From assembly GCA_020061585.1 (NCBI GenBank), contig JAGUXX010000299.1, positions 1 to 38,909 of the forward strand: a stretch of DNA of 38,909 bases, given 5' to 3'. The position numbers and the translations under genes were made by a program. Position 1 is the stretch's first letter, and every line of letters starts with the position of its first letter. Shown piece by piece: positions 6,846 to 14,616 of the stretch. The notes under the pieces are model-generated. The model was given only the letters and a program-made list of their open reading frames with translations, did not search any database and had not been told where the DNA came from. Source of the stretch: Betaproteobacteria bacterium (GTDB lineage Bacteria > Pseudomonadota > Gammaproteobacteria > Burkholderiales > Thiobacillaceae).

Positions 6846-9800
6846 GTGACTAGCGCAAGCGGTGAGTCGGAAACCCGAATAAATGTTACCTTGCGGGCAG
6901 TCCGCTTTCGGAATGCTCTCTTGTCAGCCGCTTCCAGCGTCAAACAGCGCCCCACCTTCCTGATCCTGCTGGCCATGGTGCTGGTCGTGCCATTGCTTGC
7001 ATACAGCGTGTGGTTGGTGGAAGGTCCGCGCATCCGCGGCGAAGCGCAGGCCAACCTGAGCGCCATCGCCCGGCTCAAGAGCGAGCAGATCGAGACCTGG
7101 CTGGATGAGCGCCGGCACGACGCGGAGGTGCTGATGGCGCGCGGCGGATTCGTCAATGACGCGCAGCGCTGGTTCGAGCACCGCGACCACGAAGCCTGGC
7201 AGCGTATCGCCAAGCGCTTCGCGGCGCTGCGTCCGGCGTTGCTTCCCGGCAACGTGGAACTGCTCGATGCCAAGGTGTCGGTCGATACCCTGCCGCCCGA
7301 GCGTCGGGCTTTGTTCAGCGCGGCGCTCGCCAGCGGCCAGGTACAGACCAGCAATCTGTATAGCGACCCGAACGGCGAAGTCTGGCTGGACTTTGTCGCG
7401 CCGCTGATGCAAAACACGTCCGCCGGTGCTCGACCGGTGGGGGCGGTGGTGATGCGCGTCAACGCCAGCGCCTATCTGTTTCCGTTGATTCAGACCTGGC
7501 CCACCGCCAGTCCCAGCGCCGAGACCCTGCTGATCCGGCGCGATGGCGAGCATGTCCAGTTTCTCAACGATCTGCGGCATCGCGACAATACCGCGTTGAC
7601 CCTGCGCCTGCCGCTGGCCATGCCGAACCTGCCCGCCGCCAGGGTGTTGCGCGATAACCGCGGCCAGACCGTGGAAGGTTTGGACTACCGAGGGGTTAAC
7701 GTGCTCGCGGCGGTTCGCCCGGTGCGGGATACCGACTGGATGATGGTGGCCAAGGTGGATCGCGAGGAAGTGTTGCAACCGCTGCACAGTTTGTTGATCT
7801 GGGTCAGTCTGGTGTCGCTCGCCGCGATTTGCGTGATCGGCTTGATCTTGTTCCGGCTCTGGGGTCAGCGGGCGAAAAGCCACCGCCTGGAACTGATCGC
7901 CCGCACGGCGGAAAAGGATCGCCTGCTGAACCTGTTTTACGATCTGCCGTTCATGGGCATGGGCATCATCGACCCGAAACAGATGCGCTGGTTGCAGGTC
8001 AACGATCGAATGTGCGAGATCCTGGGCTATACGCGAGCGGAAATTCTCGCTTTTGCCAATTGCATGCAACACACCCATCCCGACGACCAGCCGCGTGAAG
8101 AAGCCCTGTTGCGGCGACTGCTGGCTGCTGAAATCGATGACTATCAGATCGAGAAGCGTCTGATACGCAAGGATGCCGGTCTGGTCGATGTCGCCTTGTC
8201 GGTAAAGTCTGCGCGTGGCGGCGATGGCGGCGTTGAATATCTGCTCAAGACGGTGCGCGATATCACCGACAGCAAGCGGCTCGCCGACGCCATGCGTGAG
8301 CGGCAGCAAGCTCGCCATCTGTTGGAGGCGATCGCCGACACCTCCACCGATGCGATCTTCGTCAAGGATGTCGCGGGCCGCTATCTGTTTTACAACCGCG
8401 CGGCGGCGGCCGAATTGAATCTGCGCCCCGAACAGGTGATCGGCCGCGACGACCTGGCGCTGTATCCGTCCAGGCAGGCCGAACACCTGATGGCGGTGGA
8501 CCGGGAAATCATGGCGCTGAAGGAAACCATCACCTTCGAAGAGAAATTGACCATGGCCGGCGGCGATCGCATTTTTCTGACCACCAAAGGGCCTTTGCTG
8601 GATGCCGAGGGCGACGTCATCGGCCTCTACGGCATCGCCCGCGACATCACCGAGCGCATGGCGGTGGACAAGGCGTTGGCGGCCAGCAGCGCCCGATTGT
8701 CGGGGGTCATCGAGTCGGCCATGGATGCCATCATCAGCATGGACTCGGAACAGCGCATCTGTCTGTTCAATCCAGCCGCCGAGCGGATCTTCGGCTGCAC
8801 GCGGGCGCAGGCCATGGGGCAAAGCATCGATCGCTTCATTCCGACCCGCTTCCAGCGCAACCACGCCGCGCACGTCCAGCGTTTCGCGACCACCGGCATC
8901 AGCAGCCGCGAGCTGAGCGCGCCGGGCGAGCTCTACGCGGTGCGCGGCGACGGCAAGGAATTTCCGATCGAAGCGTCGATCTCGCAGATCGATCTCGGCG
9001 AGGAAAAGCTGTTCACGGTCATCCTGCGCGACATCAGCGCCCGCAAGGAAGCCGAGCAAGCCCTGCGCGAGGGCGAGGATGATCTGAATCGCGCGCAAAT
9101 GGTCGGGCATATCGGCAGTTGGCGGCTGGATGTACGGCGTAATCAGTTGCTCTGGTCGGCGGAGAACCACCGCATCTTCGGCATACCCGAAGGCGTTGCC
9201 TTGAGCTACGAGACCTTCCTCGATTGCGTGCATCCCGAAGACCGGGCGTTTGTCGATCAGGCCTGGCAAGCCGGATTGCGCGGCCAATCCTATGATATTC
9301 AGCACCGCCTGCTGGTCGATGGCGAAGTGAAATGGGTGCGCGAAAAAGCCGAGCTGGAGTTCGACGGCGACGGCAAACTGCTTGGCGGCTTCGGCATCAC
9401 CCAGGACATCAGCGACATCAAGGCTGTCGAACAAGCCTTGCGCGACAGCGAGGAGCGCTTCCAACTGGCGACCGAAATCGGTCGCTATGGTACTTGGGAC
9501 TGGAACGTGGTCAGCGGCGAGATCATCTGGTCGCGCGGGCATTTCGAGATACTGGGCTACCAGGTGGACGAGGTCGCGGCCAGTTATCCGGCCTGGGTCG
9601 ATCGGGTGCATCGTGACGATCTGGCTCGGATCGAGGCGGAAATTGCCCGCAGCATGCGTGAGCGAGTCGATTACGTGGTCGAGTTTCGGGTGGTCTGGCC
9701 GGATGGTTCAATCCACTGGATGAGTTCGCGGGGCCGATATCAATACGGCGTTGATGGCTCATGTCGACGTATGGTCGGGGTGATGGCCGACATCACTTCG

Positions 9801-10973
9801 CTGAAGCAGGCGGAGTTGGCGCTGCGCGAAGCCGATCAGCGCAAGGACGAGTTCCTGGCGATGCTGGCGCATGAACTGCGCAACCCGCTGGCGCCGATCC
9901 GCAACGCGGCGCACGTTCTCGGCCGCCTCGATCTGGCTGAACCGCGACTGCGCTGGGCGCAGGAGATCATCGAACGGCAGGTCGGGCACCTCGCGCATCT
10001 GGTCGACGAATTGCTGGATGTTTCGCGCATCGTGCAGGGCAAGATCGTGCTGAAGAAAGCTCGCGTCGAACTGGCCGATCTGTTCCGCCAGGCCAGCGAG
10101 GCGGTGCAGCCGATCATGGACGCGAAAATGCATCATTTCGAGGTGCGCTTGCCGCCCCAGCGGGTGGTGCTGGAGGGCGATCTGGTACGCCTGGTGCAGA
10201 TCTTGCAGAACCTGCTCAACAATGCCGCCAAATACACGCCCGACCACGGGCATGTCGAGCTCCTGGCGCAAGTGCGTGAAGCGCGGATCGAAATCGTCGT
10301 GCGGGACAACGGCATGGGCATCACGGCGGATTTGTTGCCGGTGGTGTTCGATCTGTTTCGCCAGGGCAATCGCACACTGGACCGCTCCCAAGGTGGTCTC
10401 GGCATCGGCCTGACGCTGGTCCGGCAACTGGTCAAACTGCATGACGGAGAGGTCACCGTCGCCAGCCAGGGCCCGGGACGCGGCGCCAGCTTCTCCATAT
10501 GGTTGTCGGTGGCCGAAGTCCATGGCCCGACGCCGGAAATCGCCAGGGGCAACGAAGCCGGGGCGTCATCGAGCGATGAGCATCGACTCCGAGTGTTGGT
10601 GGTGGAAGACGATCCGGTGGTGGCGGAAAGCATGGTCGTGGCTTTGGAGCTGGAGGGGTTTCAGGTGCGCAGCGCGTCCGCCGCCGAAGCCGCGCTGGAC
10701 ATGATCACCGAGTTCAGGCCGCAGGTGGCGCTGATCGACATCGGCCTGCCCGGCCAGGATGGTCATGTGCTGGCCGAGCGCATTGGTCAACGAACGGATT
10801 GCGCCAACCTGATCATGATCGCGGTCAGCGGATATGGTCATGCGGAGGCGGTACAGCGCAGCCGGCAGGCCGGGTTTGAACAGCATCTGGTAAAACCGGT
10901 GGACCCGGAGAAGCTGTTCGCGTTGCTGGCCGACATCGGCGGCAGAAACTCCGCCACAGCGCCGCAACAGTAA
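6846..10973 (+). CDS. Hybrid sensor histidine kinase: periplasmic sensor, five PAS, HisKA, HATPase, receiver
   Basis: The product is a 1375-residue membrane kinase. Domain order, with approximate residues: TM 36-60; periplasmic sensor of Cache-like size 60-312; TM 315-339; PAS domains at about 358-478, 489-607, 615-737, 744-861 and 869-990; HisKA with HELRNPLAPI, His1009; HATPase with NLLNNAAKYTP, RDNGMGI and GGLGIGLTL; C-terminal receiver with acceptor Asp1298 in LIDIGLP. All catalytic boxes are intact, in contrast to the kinase at 3852. The PAS domains end in the usual DIT/DIS motifs (DITDSKR, DITERM, DISARKEAE, DISDIKA, DITSLKQ). The start is GTG with no clear ribosome binding site. There is no HPt domain or output domain, so a partner elsewhere is expected. 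Confidence 0.93.
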   Translation: MTSASGESETRINVTLRAVRFRNALLSAASSVKQRPTFLILLAMVLVVPLLAYSVWLVEGPRIRGEAQANLSAIARLKSEQIETWLDERRHDAEVLMARGGFVNDAQRWFEHRDHEAWQRIAKRFAALRPALLPGNVELLDAKVSVDTLPPERRALFSAALASGQVQTSNLYSDPNGEVWLDFVAPLMQNTSAGARPVGAVVMRVNASAYLFPLIQTWPTASPSAETLLIRRDGEHVQFLNDLRHRDNTALTLRLPLAMPNLPAARVLRDNRGQTVEGLDYRGVNVLAAVRPVRDTDWMMVAKVDREEVLQPLHSLLIWVSLVSLAAICVIGLILFRLWGQRAKSHRLELIARTAEKDRLLNLFYDLPFMGMGIIDPKQMRWLQVNDRMCEILGYTRAEILAFANCMQHTHPDDQPREEALLRRLLAAEIDDYQIEKRLIRKDAGLVDVALSVKSARGGDGGVEYLLKTVRDITDSKRLADAMRERQQARHLLEAIADTSTDAIFVKDVAGRYLFYNRAAAAELNLRPEQVIGRDDLALYPSRQAEHLMAVDREIMALKETITFEEKLTMAGGDRIFLTTKGPLLDAEGDVIGLYGIARDITERMAVDKALAASSARLSGVIESAMDAIISMDSEQRICLFNPAAERIFGCTRAQAMGQSIDRFIPTRFQRNHAAHVQRFATTGISSRELSAPGELYAVRGDGKEFPIEASISQIDLGEEKLFTVILRDISARKEAEQALREGEDDLNRAQMVGHIGSWRLDVRRNQLLWSAENHRIFGIPEGVALSYETFLDCVHPEDRAFVDQAWQAGLRGQSYDIQHRLLVDGEVKWVREKAELEFDGDGKLLGGFGITQDISDIKAVEQALRDSEERFQLATEIGRYGTWDWNVVSGEIIWSRGHFEILGYQVDEVAASYPAWVDRVHRDDLARIEAEIARSMRERVDYVVEFRVVWPDGSIHWMSSRGRYQYGVDGSCRRMVGVMADITSLKQAELALREADQRKDEFLAMLAHELRNPLAPIRNAAHVLGRLDLAEPRLRWAQEIIERQVGHLAHLVDELLDVSRIVQGKIVLKKARVELADLFRQASEAVQPIMDAKMHHFEVRLPPQRVVLEGDLVRLVQILQNLLNNAAKYTPDHGHVELLAQVREARIEIVVRDNGMGITADLLPVVFDLFRQGNRTLDRSQGGLGIGLTLVRQLVKLHDGEVTVASQGPGRGASFSIWLSVAEVHGPTPEIARGNEAGASSSDEHRLRVLVVEDDPVVAESMVVALELEGFQVRSASAAEAALDMITEFRPQVALIDIGLPGQDGHVLAERIGQRTDCANLIMIAVSGYGHAEAVQRSRQAGFEQHLVKPVDPEKLFALLADIGGRNSATAPQQ

Positions 10974-11005
10974 AGATCACTCGCCTAAAGCGACCTTCAA
11001 TGACT

Positions 11006-11047
11006 TAAATGAATCGACAATTTTCCGTCACCTCCGGTTTATCTAAG
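11006..11047 (+). promoter_or_regulatory. Shared 18-bp element plus -10-like TCTAAG upstream of the diguanylate cyclase (copy B)
   Basis: TAAATGAATCGACAATTT at 11006-11023 matches copy A at 17 of 18 positions. It is followed after the same 18 bp by TCTAAG at 11042-11047, with TCTAA identical to copy A. The intervening 18 bp differ, so the shared parts look like separate contact sites rather than a recent duplication. The start codon at 11082 lies 35 nt beyond the hexamer. Confidence 0.55.
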
Positions 11048-11081
11048 ATGGACTCGGAACAACTCGATCAAAGGGGGACGA

Positions 11082-11858
11082 GTGAAACTTGCCATGCACA
11101 AGCTGGCGAATTGGCTTCCGTTTCACGCCAAGCATGCGGAATCCGCGCCGAGTCCCGGGGTCGGATTTCCACCCGCGGCGGATGGCGGCATTGCTTGGCA
11201 AGCCATACCGCCAAGCGTGTGGTCAGAGGGGATGACCCAGACCGCGCGCCACAGTCGGTTTTCCCGTCTGGAACAACAGGTCCAGCATTTGCGCGCCAGT
11301 CTCTCGGCGGAGCGCGCGCGCAGCGCAAAGCTGCTCGCGGCGCTCGAACTGCAACGCCGCGAAGCGCTGACCGACCCACTGACCGGCTTGTGCAACCGTC
11401 GCGCCATGGATCAGCGCTTCGGCGAGCTCTGGTCCGAACCGGAGGAAGCGCCGTTGGCGATACTGGTGCTGGACATCGATTTTTTCAAACGTATCAACGA
11501 TACCTACGGCCATGCCGATGGCGACTGGGTCATCCGCTGGGTTGCGGCCACCTTGTGCCGCTGCATCCGTGCCGGCGACAGCGCGTTTCGCTACGGTGGC
11601 GAAGAATTTCTGGTGCTGTTGCCCGACACCACGCTGGAAGGCGCGATCCGTGTCGCGGAATCGATTCGGGGTCGCATCGAGGACCTGCATCTGGCCTTCC
11701 CGCGTCACTGGCAAGTGCCGTTGACGGTGTCGTTGGGGGTGGCCGCGCGCAGGCGCCAGGACGATCCGCTCAGCCTGTTCGAGCGCGCCGATCGCGCGCT
11801 GTATCAGGCCAAGCGGCATGGCCGGAATCGGGTCGTGCATGAAAATTGTCTGGTTTGA
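11082..11858 (+). CDS. GGEEF diguanylate cyclase with coiled-coil N-terminus
   Basis: The product has 258 residues, no membrane segment and no recognisable sensor domain. Residues about 1-55 look disordered. A coiled coil (about 56-95; RLEQQVQHLRASLSAE) leads into DPLTGLCNRR and the GGDEF domain. Catalytic residues are present: LDIDFFKRIND for metal binding and the signature GGEEF at 172-176. A product-inhibition I-site, RAGD (163-166), lies exactly five residues before the signature. The enzyme should make c-di-GMP from two GTP, probably after coiled-coil dimerisation. The start is GTG 11082 with AAGGGGG just upstream. It follows the hybrid kinase by 108 nt and has its own candidate promoter. 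Confidence 0.93.
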   Translation: MKLAMHKLANWLPFHAKHAESAPSPGVGFPPAADGGIAWQAIPPSVWSEGMTQTARHSRFSRLEQQVQHLRASLSAERARSAKLLAALELQRREALTDPLTGLCNRRAMDQRFGELWSEPEEAPLAILVLDIDFFKRINDTYGHADGDWVIRWVAATLCRCIRAGDSAFRYGGEEFLVLLPDTTLEGAIRVAESIRGRIEDLHLAFPRHWQVPLTVSLGVAARRRQDDPLSLFERADRALYQAKRHGRNRVVHENCLV

Positions 11859-11938
11859 AATCAGCTTGTCCCGACTCGTTTTGTTCGCCTTGAATGCCGG
11901 CAAAAAACCACGAGGTTCCACGTTTTCAAGAGAGAGAT

Positions 11939-12415
11939 ATGTCCGCAATGAATTCTGACGCGACACTGCCGCGCCTGCCATTCTCCGCGGCCTCGGAGGG
12001 CGAAGCGACACGCGGTCTTCGAAAACAGCGGGTGCTGCTGGTGCTGGATGGTCAAAATCTGACAGCCGAGTTGCAGATGGCGGCCCTGAAACGCAGCGTG
12101 CAATGGGCCAACCGCCTGGACATCCTGCTGGTCAACTCGCCCAAATCGGCCACTTTTTTGTTGGGCGGGTTGCTGCTGCGCCTGGAACATTCCGGCATTG
12201 ATTACCGCCTGACCAGTACCGAGGGCGATCCCGGCAACGAAGCGGCGCGGTATCTGCAACGCTTTCGCGGCATAGAGCTGGTCATTGTCGATGCGCCCTC
12301 GACGCTGAAACAATGCCTGCACATGCGACAGCCCGGATCTGACGGCCGAGATTGTCACATCATCAGTCTGTCCGAGCCCGAGGTTCAGATTTTCGGCAAG
12401 GTGACGCCGGTTTGA
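11939..12415 (+). CDS. USP-like alpha/beta protein (tentative)
   Basis: The product is a 158-residue soluble protein. After a polar leader, strands and helices alternate as in universal stress proteins: strand RVLLVLDG, helix, strand LDILLVN, helix [12 protein letters not shown], strand YRLTST, then [11 protein letters not shown] and strand IELVIVDA. The GDP segment followed by a helix and IVxx strand is the usual USP arrangement. The nucleotide-binding GxxGxxxxS motif is not visible, so it would be a non-ATP-binding type. The start at 11939 has AGAGAG upstream; an in-frame ATG at 11894 is less likely. Its last 31 bp overlap the end of dcd on the other strand. The function is unknown. Confidence 0.5.
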   Translation: MSAMNSDATLPRLPFSAASEGEATRGLRKQRVLLVLDGQNLTAELQMAALKRSVQWANRLDILLVNSPKSATFLLGGLLLRLEHSGIDYRLTSTEGDPGNEAARYLQRFRGIELVIVDAPSTLKQCLHMRQPGSDGRDCHIISLSEPEVQIFGKVTPV

Positions 12416-12951
12416 CCCTGATATTTCCCGCCGCGATCCCGGTATGAGGTTTCGCAGATTTCATCGGACTCGAAGAACAGCATCTGGGCGATGCCTTCAT
12501 TGGCGTAGATCTTCGCCGGCAGCGGCGTGGTGTTGGAAAATTCCAGCGTCACGTGGCCTTCCCATTCCGGTTCCAGCGGCGTTACATTGACGATAATGCC
12601 GCAGCGGGCATAAGTGCTTTTGCCCAGGCAGATGGTCAGCACGCTGCGCGGAATGCGAAAGAATTCGATGGTGCGGGCCAGCGCGAAGGAGTTGGGCGGA
12701 ATGATGCAGACTTCGCCCCGGACGTCGACGAACGAGTCGGGATCGAAGTTCTTCGGGTCGACGATGGTGTGATTGAGGTTGGTGAACAGCTTGAATTCGT
12801 TGGCGCAGCGCACGTCGTAGCCGTAACTGGACGTGCCGTAGGAAACGATCTTTTCGCCGTTGACGCTCTTGACCTGGCCGGGTTCGAACGGTTCGATCAT
12901 GCCTTGCTCGGTCGCCATGCGGCGGATCCATTTGTCGGATTTGATGCTCAT
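12385..12951 (-). CDS. dcd: dCTP deaminase
   Basis: This 188-residue homotrimeric enzyme (E. coli 193) deaminates dCTP to dUTP in thymidylate synthesis. Diagnostic segments are [10 protein letters not shown] at the start, [30 protein letters not shown] with the substrate-binding Ser and Arg, and [13 protein letters not shown] with the catalytic Glu region. The C-terminal [10 protein letters not shown] segment, which closes over the nucleotide, is complete. The stop codon lies 31 bp inside the end of the convergent USP-like gene, so the C-terminal ten or so codons of both are read from the same DNA. Confidence 0.97.
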   Translation of the reverse strand: MSIKSDKWIRRMATEQGMIEPFEPGQVKSVNGEKIVSYGTSSYGYDVRCANEFKLFTNLNHTIVDPKNFDPDSFVDVRGEVCIIPPNSFALARTIEFFRIPRSVLTICLGKSTYARCGIIVNVTPLEPEWEGHVTLEFSNTTPLPAKIYANEGIAQMLFFESDEICETSYRDRGGKYQGQTGVTLPKI

Positions 12952-13109
12952 CCTGGAGTCTCTCTAAGGATTGCTGATAAGGATTAATATGTGTCGCGTC
13001 GGGCAGGATGCTTGACCATGCGGAATATTCGATGGCTTTGCCGTATTGTCCATGAACCCGCGTGTCGCCGCCATGCGCGCGGATCCGGCGCGGCGTCAGT
13101 ATTTGCGGA

Positions 13110-13129
13110 GGGAAAATCAGGTTTTTCCC
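13110..13129. promoter_or_regulatory. Inverted repeat in the dcd / PAS-LuxR intergenic region
   Basis: GGGAAAA (13110-13116) and TTTTCCC (13123-13129) form a perfect 7-bp inverted repeat with a 6-bp spacer, about 90 nt before the PAS-LuxR start. AGTAT (13099-13103) and ATACT (13131-13135) lie just outside it, asymmetrically. The 268-nt gap separates divergent genes. A dimeric regulator site, possibly for the PAS-LuxR protein itself, is an inference. Confidence 0.35.
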
Positions 13130-13219
13130 GATACTGAGGTCGACAAGTAAACCATAAGCTATAGAGATCGCTTACGACAGGCGCCAATGCGTGTCGCACC
13201 CGCACAGGAGTATCAAGGC

Positions 13220-13930
13220 ATGACGAATAGAAAGGCTGGCACGCGATTGTCGGCGGACATGATCCAGGCTCTGGACTGGGTACCGGCGATTATCTGGGTT
13301 TCGGATAACGCCGGGCAGTGTTTGCTGGTCAACCGAGCCTGGCGTGAGTTCACCGGACGCAAGCTGGAAGAGTCCGTTGGCGAAGGCTGGCTTGCCGCCA
13401 TGCATCCCGAAGACGCGGCGGCCTGGCCGGAACTCATCGAAAAAGCCGTCAACGGCATCGAGTCGTTTACCGTCGAATGCCGCCTGCGCCGTCGCGATGG
13501 TCGCTATCGCTGGCTGCACAAGACCGGCGAGCCGTTTTACGACGCGAACGGCGACCTGCTCGGTTTCATCGGTTGCTGCATGGATGTCACCGGCCACAAG
13601 CAGGCGCTGGATGGTTTGCGCAAGGCCAGCGAGAAGCATCGTTCGGTGTTGTCGAACCTGAAAGACGCGGTGGGGGTCATCGAGGACTATCTGCGCACCG
13701 AGGAACCGGGTCAGAACCATCGCCGTGATGATCGCCTGACGCCGCGTCAGCGCGAGATTCTGCATCTGATCGCGCGCGGTTATGCGACGCGTGAAATCGC
13801 CACCCAGTTGCATGTCAGCGTGAAAACCGTGGAGAGCCACCGCGCGCAGCTCATGCAACGGCTGAATATCCACGACGTCGCCGGTCTGACCCGTTTCGCC
13901 ATCCGCACCGGACTGGTGCCGGCGGATTGA
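13220..13930 (+). CDS. PAS-LuxR one-component transcription regulator
   Basis: The product is a 236-residue cytoplasmic protein. A single PAS domain (about 12-135; MHPEDAAAWPELI, RRRDGRYRWLHKTGEP, GFIGCCMDVTGHK) is joined by a helical linker to a LuxR-type helix-turn-helix (about 172-230; LTPRQREILHLIARGYATREIA, split here as LTPRQREIL and GYATREIA, then KTVESHR). There is no receiver domain, so the PAS domain probably senses its signal directly or through a bound cofactor. ATG 13220 has AGGAG about ten nt upstream and is preferred over an in-frame ATG at 13187. It ends convergently with the Crp/Fnr gene. Confidence 0.88.
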   Translation: MTNRKAGTRLSADMIQALDWVPAIIWVSDNAGQCLLVNRAWREFTGRKLEESVGEGWLAAMHPEDAAAWPELIEKAVNGIESFTVECRLRRRDGRYRWLHKTGEPFYDANGDLLGFIGCCMDVTGHKQALDGLRKASEKHRSVLSNLKDAVGVIEDYLRTEEPGQNHRRDDRLTPRQREILHLIARGYATREIATQLHVSVKTVESHRAQLMQRLNIHDVAGLTRFAIRTGLVPAD

Positions 13931-13942
13931 GGCGTGGTTCAA

Positions 13943-13963
13943 GGTTCATGGTTCATGGTTCAT
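13943..13963. repeat. Three tandem copies of GGTTCAT
   Basis: GGTTCAT is repeated three times without gaps in the 29-nt space between two convergent genes, reaching into the stop region of the Crp/Fnr gene. It is probably slippage-prone spacer DNA; no hairpin or T-run accompanies it. Confidence 0.6.
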
Positions 13964-14616
13964 TCACCGAGTCGCTGCAGTGCTGACGCATTCAGCACCT
14001 CGATGCGTTCCCGCCCGAGGCGCACCAACTGCTGTTCCTCGAATTGCTTCAACAGCCGGGAGATGATTTCCCGCACGCTGCCGAGTTCCAGCGCGATGTC
14101 CTGATGCGAGGCCCGGATGGTCGGCCCGCGCGCGGCCAGCCAGGCGGCCAGGCGCTGATCGAGCTTGTGGAAGGCGATTTCTTCGACCAGCGCCATCAAG
14201 CCGGTCAAGCGATCGGCGAACAGGCCGAACACCTTGTCCCGGAACGGCGGGTGTTCCGCCGTCAAACGCATGAACAAAGCGCGTGGCAGCGCCAGCGCCG
14301 AGACTTCCGACGCGGCGATGCCGGTGGCGGGATAGGCGTCGCCGCCGAGCAGACAACTGACGGTGACGATGCACAACTCGCCCGGATGCACGCCGTAAAG
14401 TCGGATCTCACGCCCGTTTTCGGCGCGTTTGCTGACCCGGATATCGCCTTTCAAGACCAGCGGCAGCGCTTGGCAGGCGACGCCGGCATCGAACAGCACG
14501 GCGCCTTCCGGCGCGCGCATCGGCAACAGTTGGCGCTCGACTTCAATCGCCAACGCGGCGGGCAGCTTGCTCAGCGCCGGAAAAATGCTTATCAGATCAT
14601 GGGTCAACAGGGTCAT
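13960..14616 (-). CDS. Crp/Fnr family transcription regulator
   Basis: The product has 218 residues. A cyclic-nucleotide-binding-type barrel (about 10-125) is followed by a dimer helix and a winged helix-turn-helix (about 165-210; SHQDIALELGSVREIISRLL). The N-terminal Cys cluster of Fnr is absent. The cAMP-binding pocket motif is also absent: the segment reads GELCIVTVSCLLGG, with Cys82 and Cys88 where Crp contacts cAMP. Cys48 is a third. It therefore belongs to neither the Crp nor the Fnr type proper; a redox- or ligand-sensing role for the Cys pair is an inference. ATG at 14616 overlaps the cca stop by four bases, so it is coupled to cca as the last gene of the operon. Confidence 0.9.
   Translation of the reverse strand: MTLLTHDLISIFPALSKLPAALAIEVERQLLPMRAPEGAVLFDAGVACQALPLVLKGDIRVSKRAENGREIRLYGVHPGELCIVTVSCLLGGDAYPATGIAASEVSALALPRALFMRLTAEHPPFRDKVFGLFADRLTGLMALVEEIAFHKLDQRLAAWLAARGPTIRASHQDIALELGSVREIISRLLKQFEEQQLVRLGRERIEVLNASALQRLGE

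Noticed and set aside
6924-9611. Minus-strand open frame of 895 codons
   Set aside because: It is a shadow of the hybrid kinase gene, whose PAS and kinase motifs are unambiguous.
12984-13205. Minus-strand frame of 73 codons upstream of dcd
   Set aside because: Composition is Arg/Pro-rich, there is no ribosome binding site, and it spans the divergent promoter region and the palindrome.
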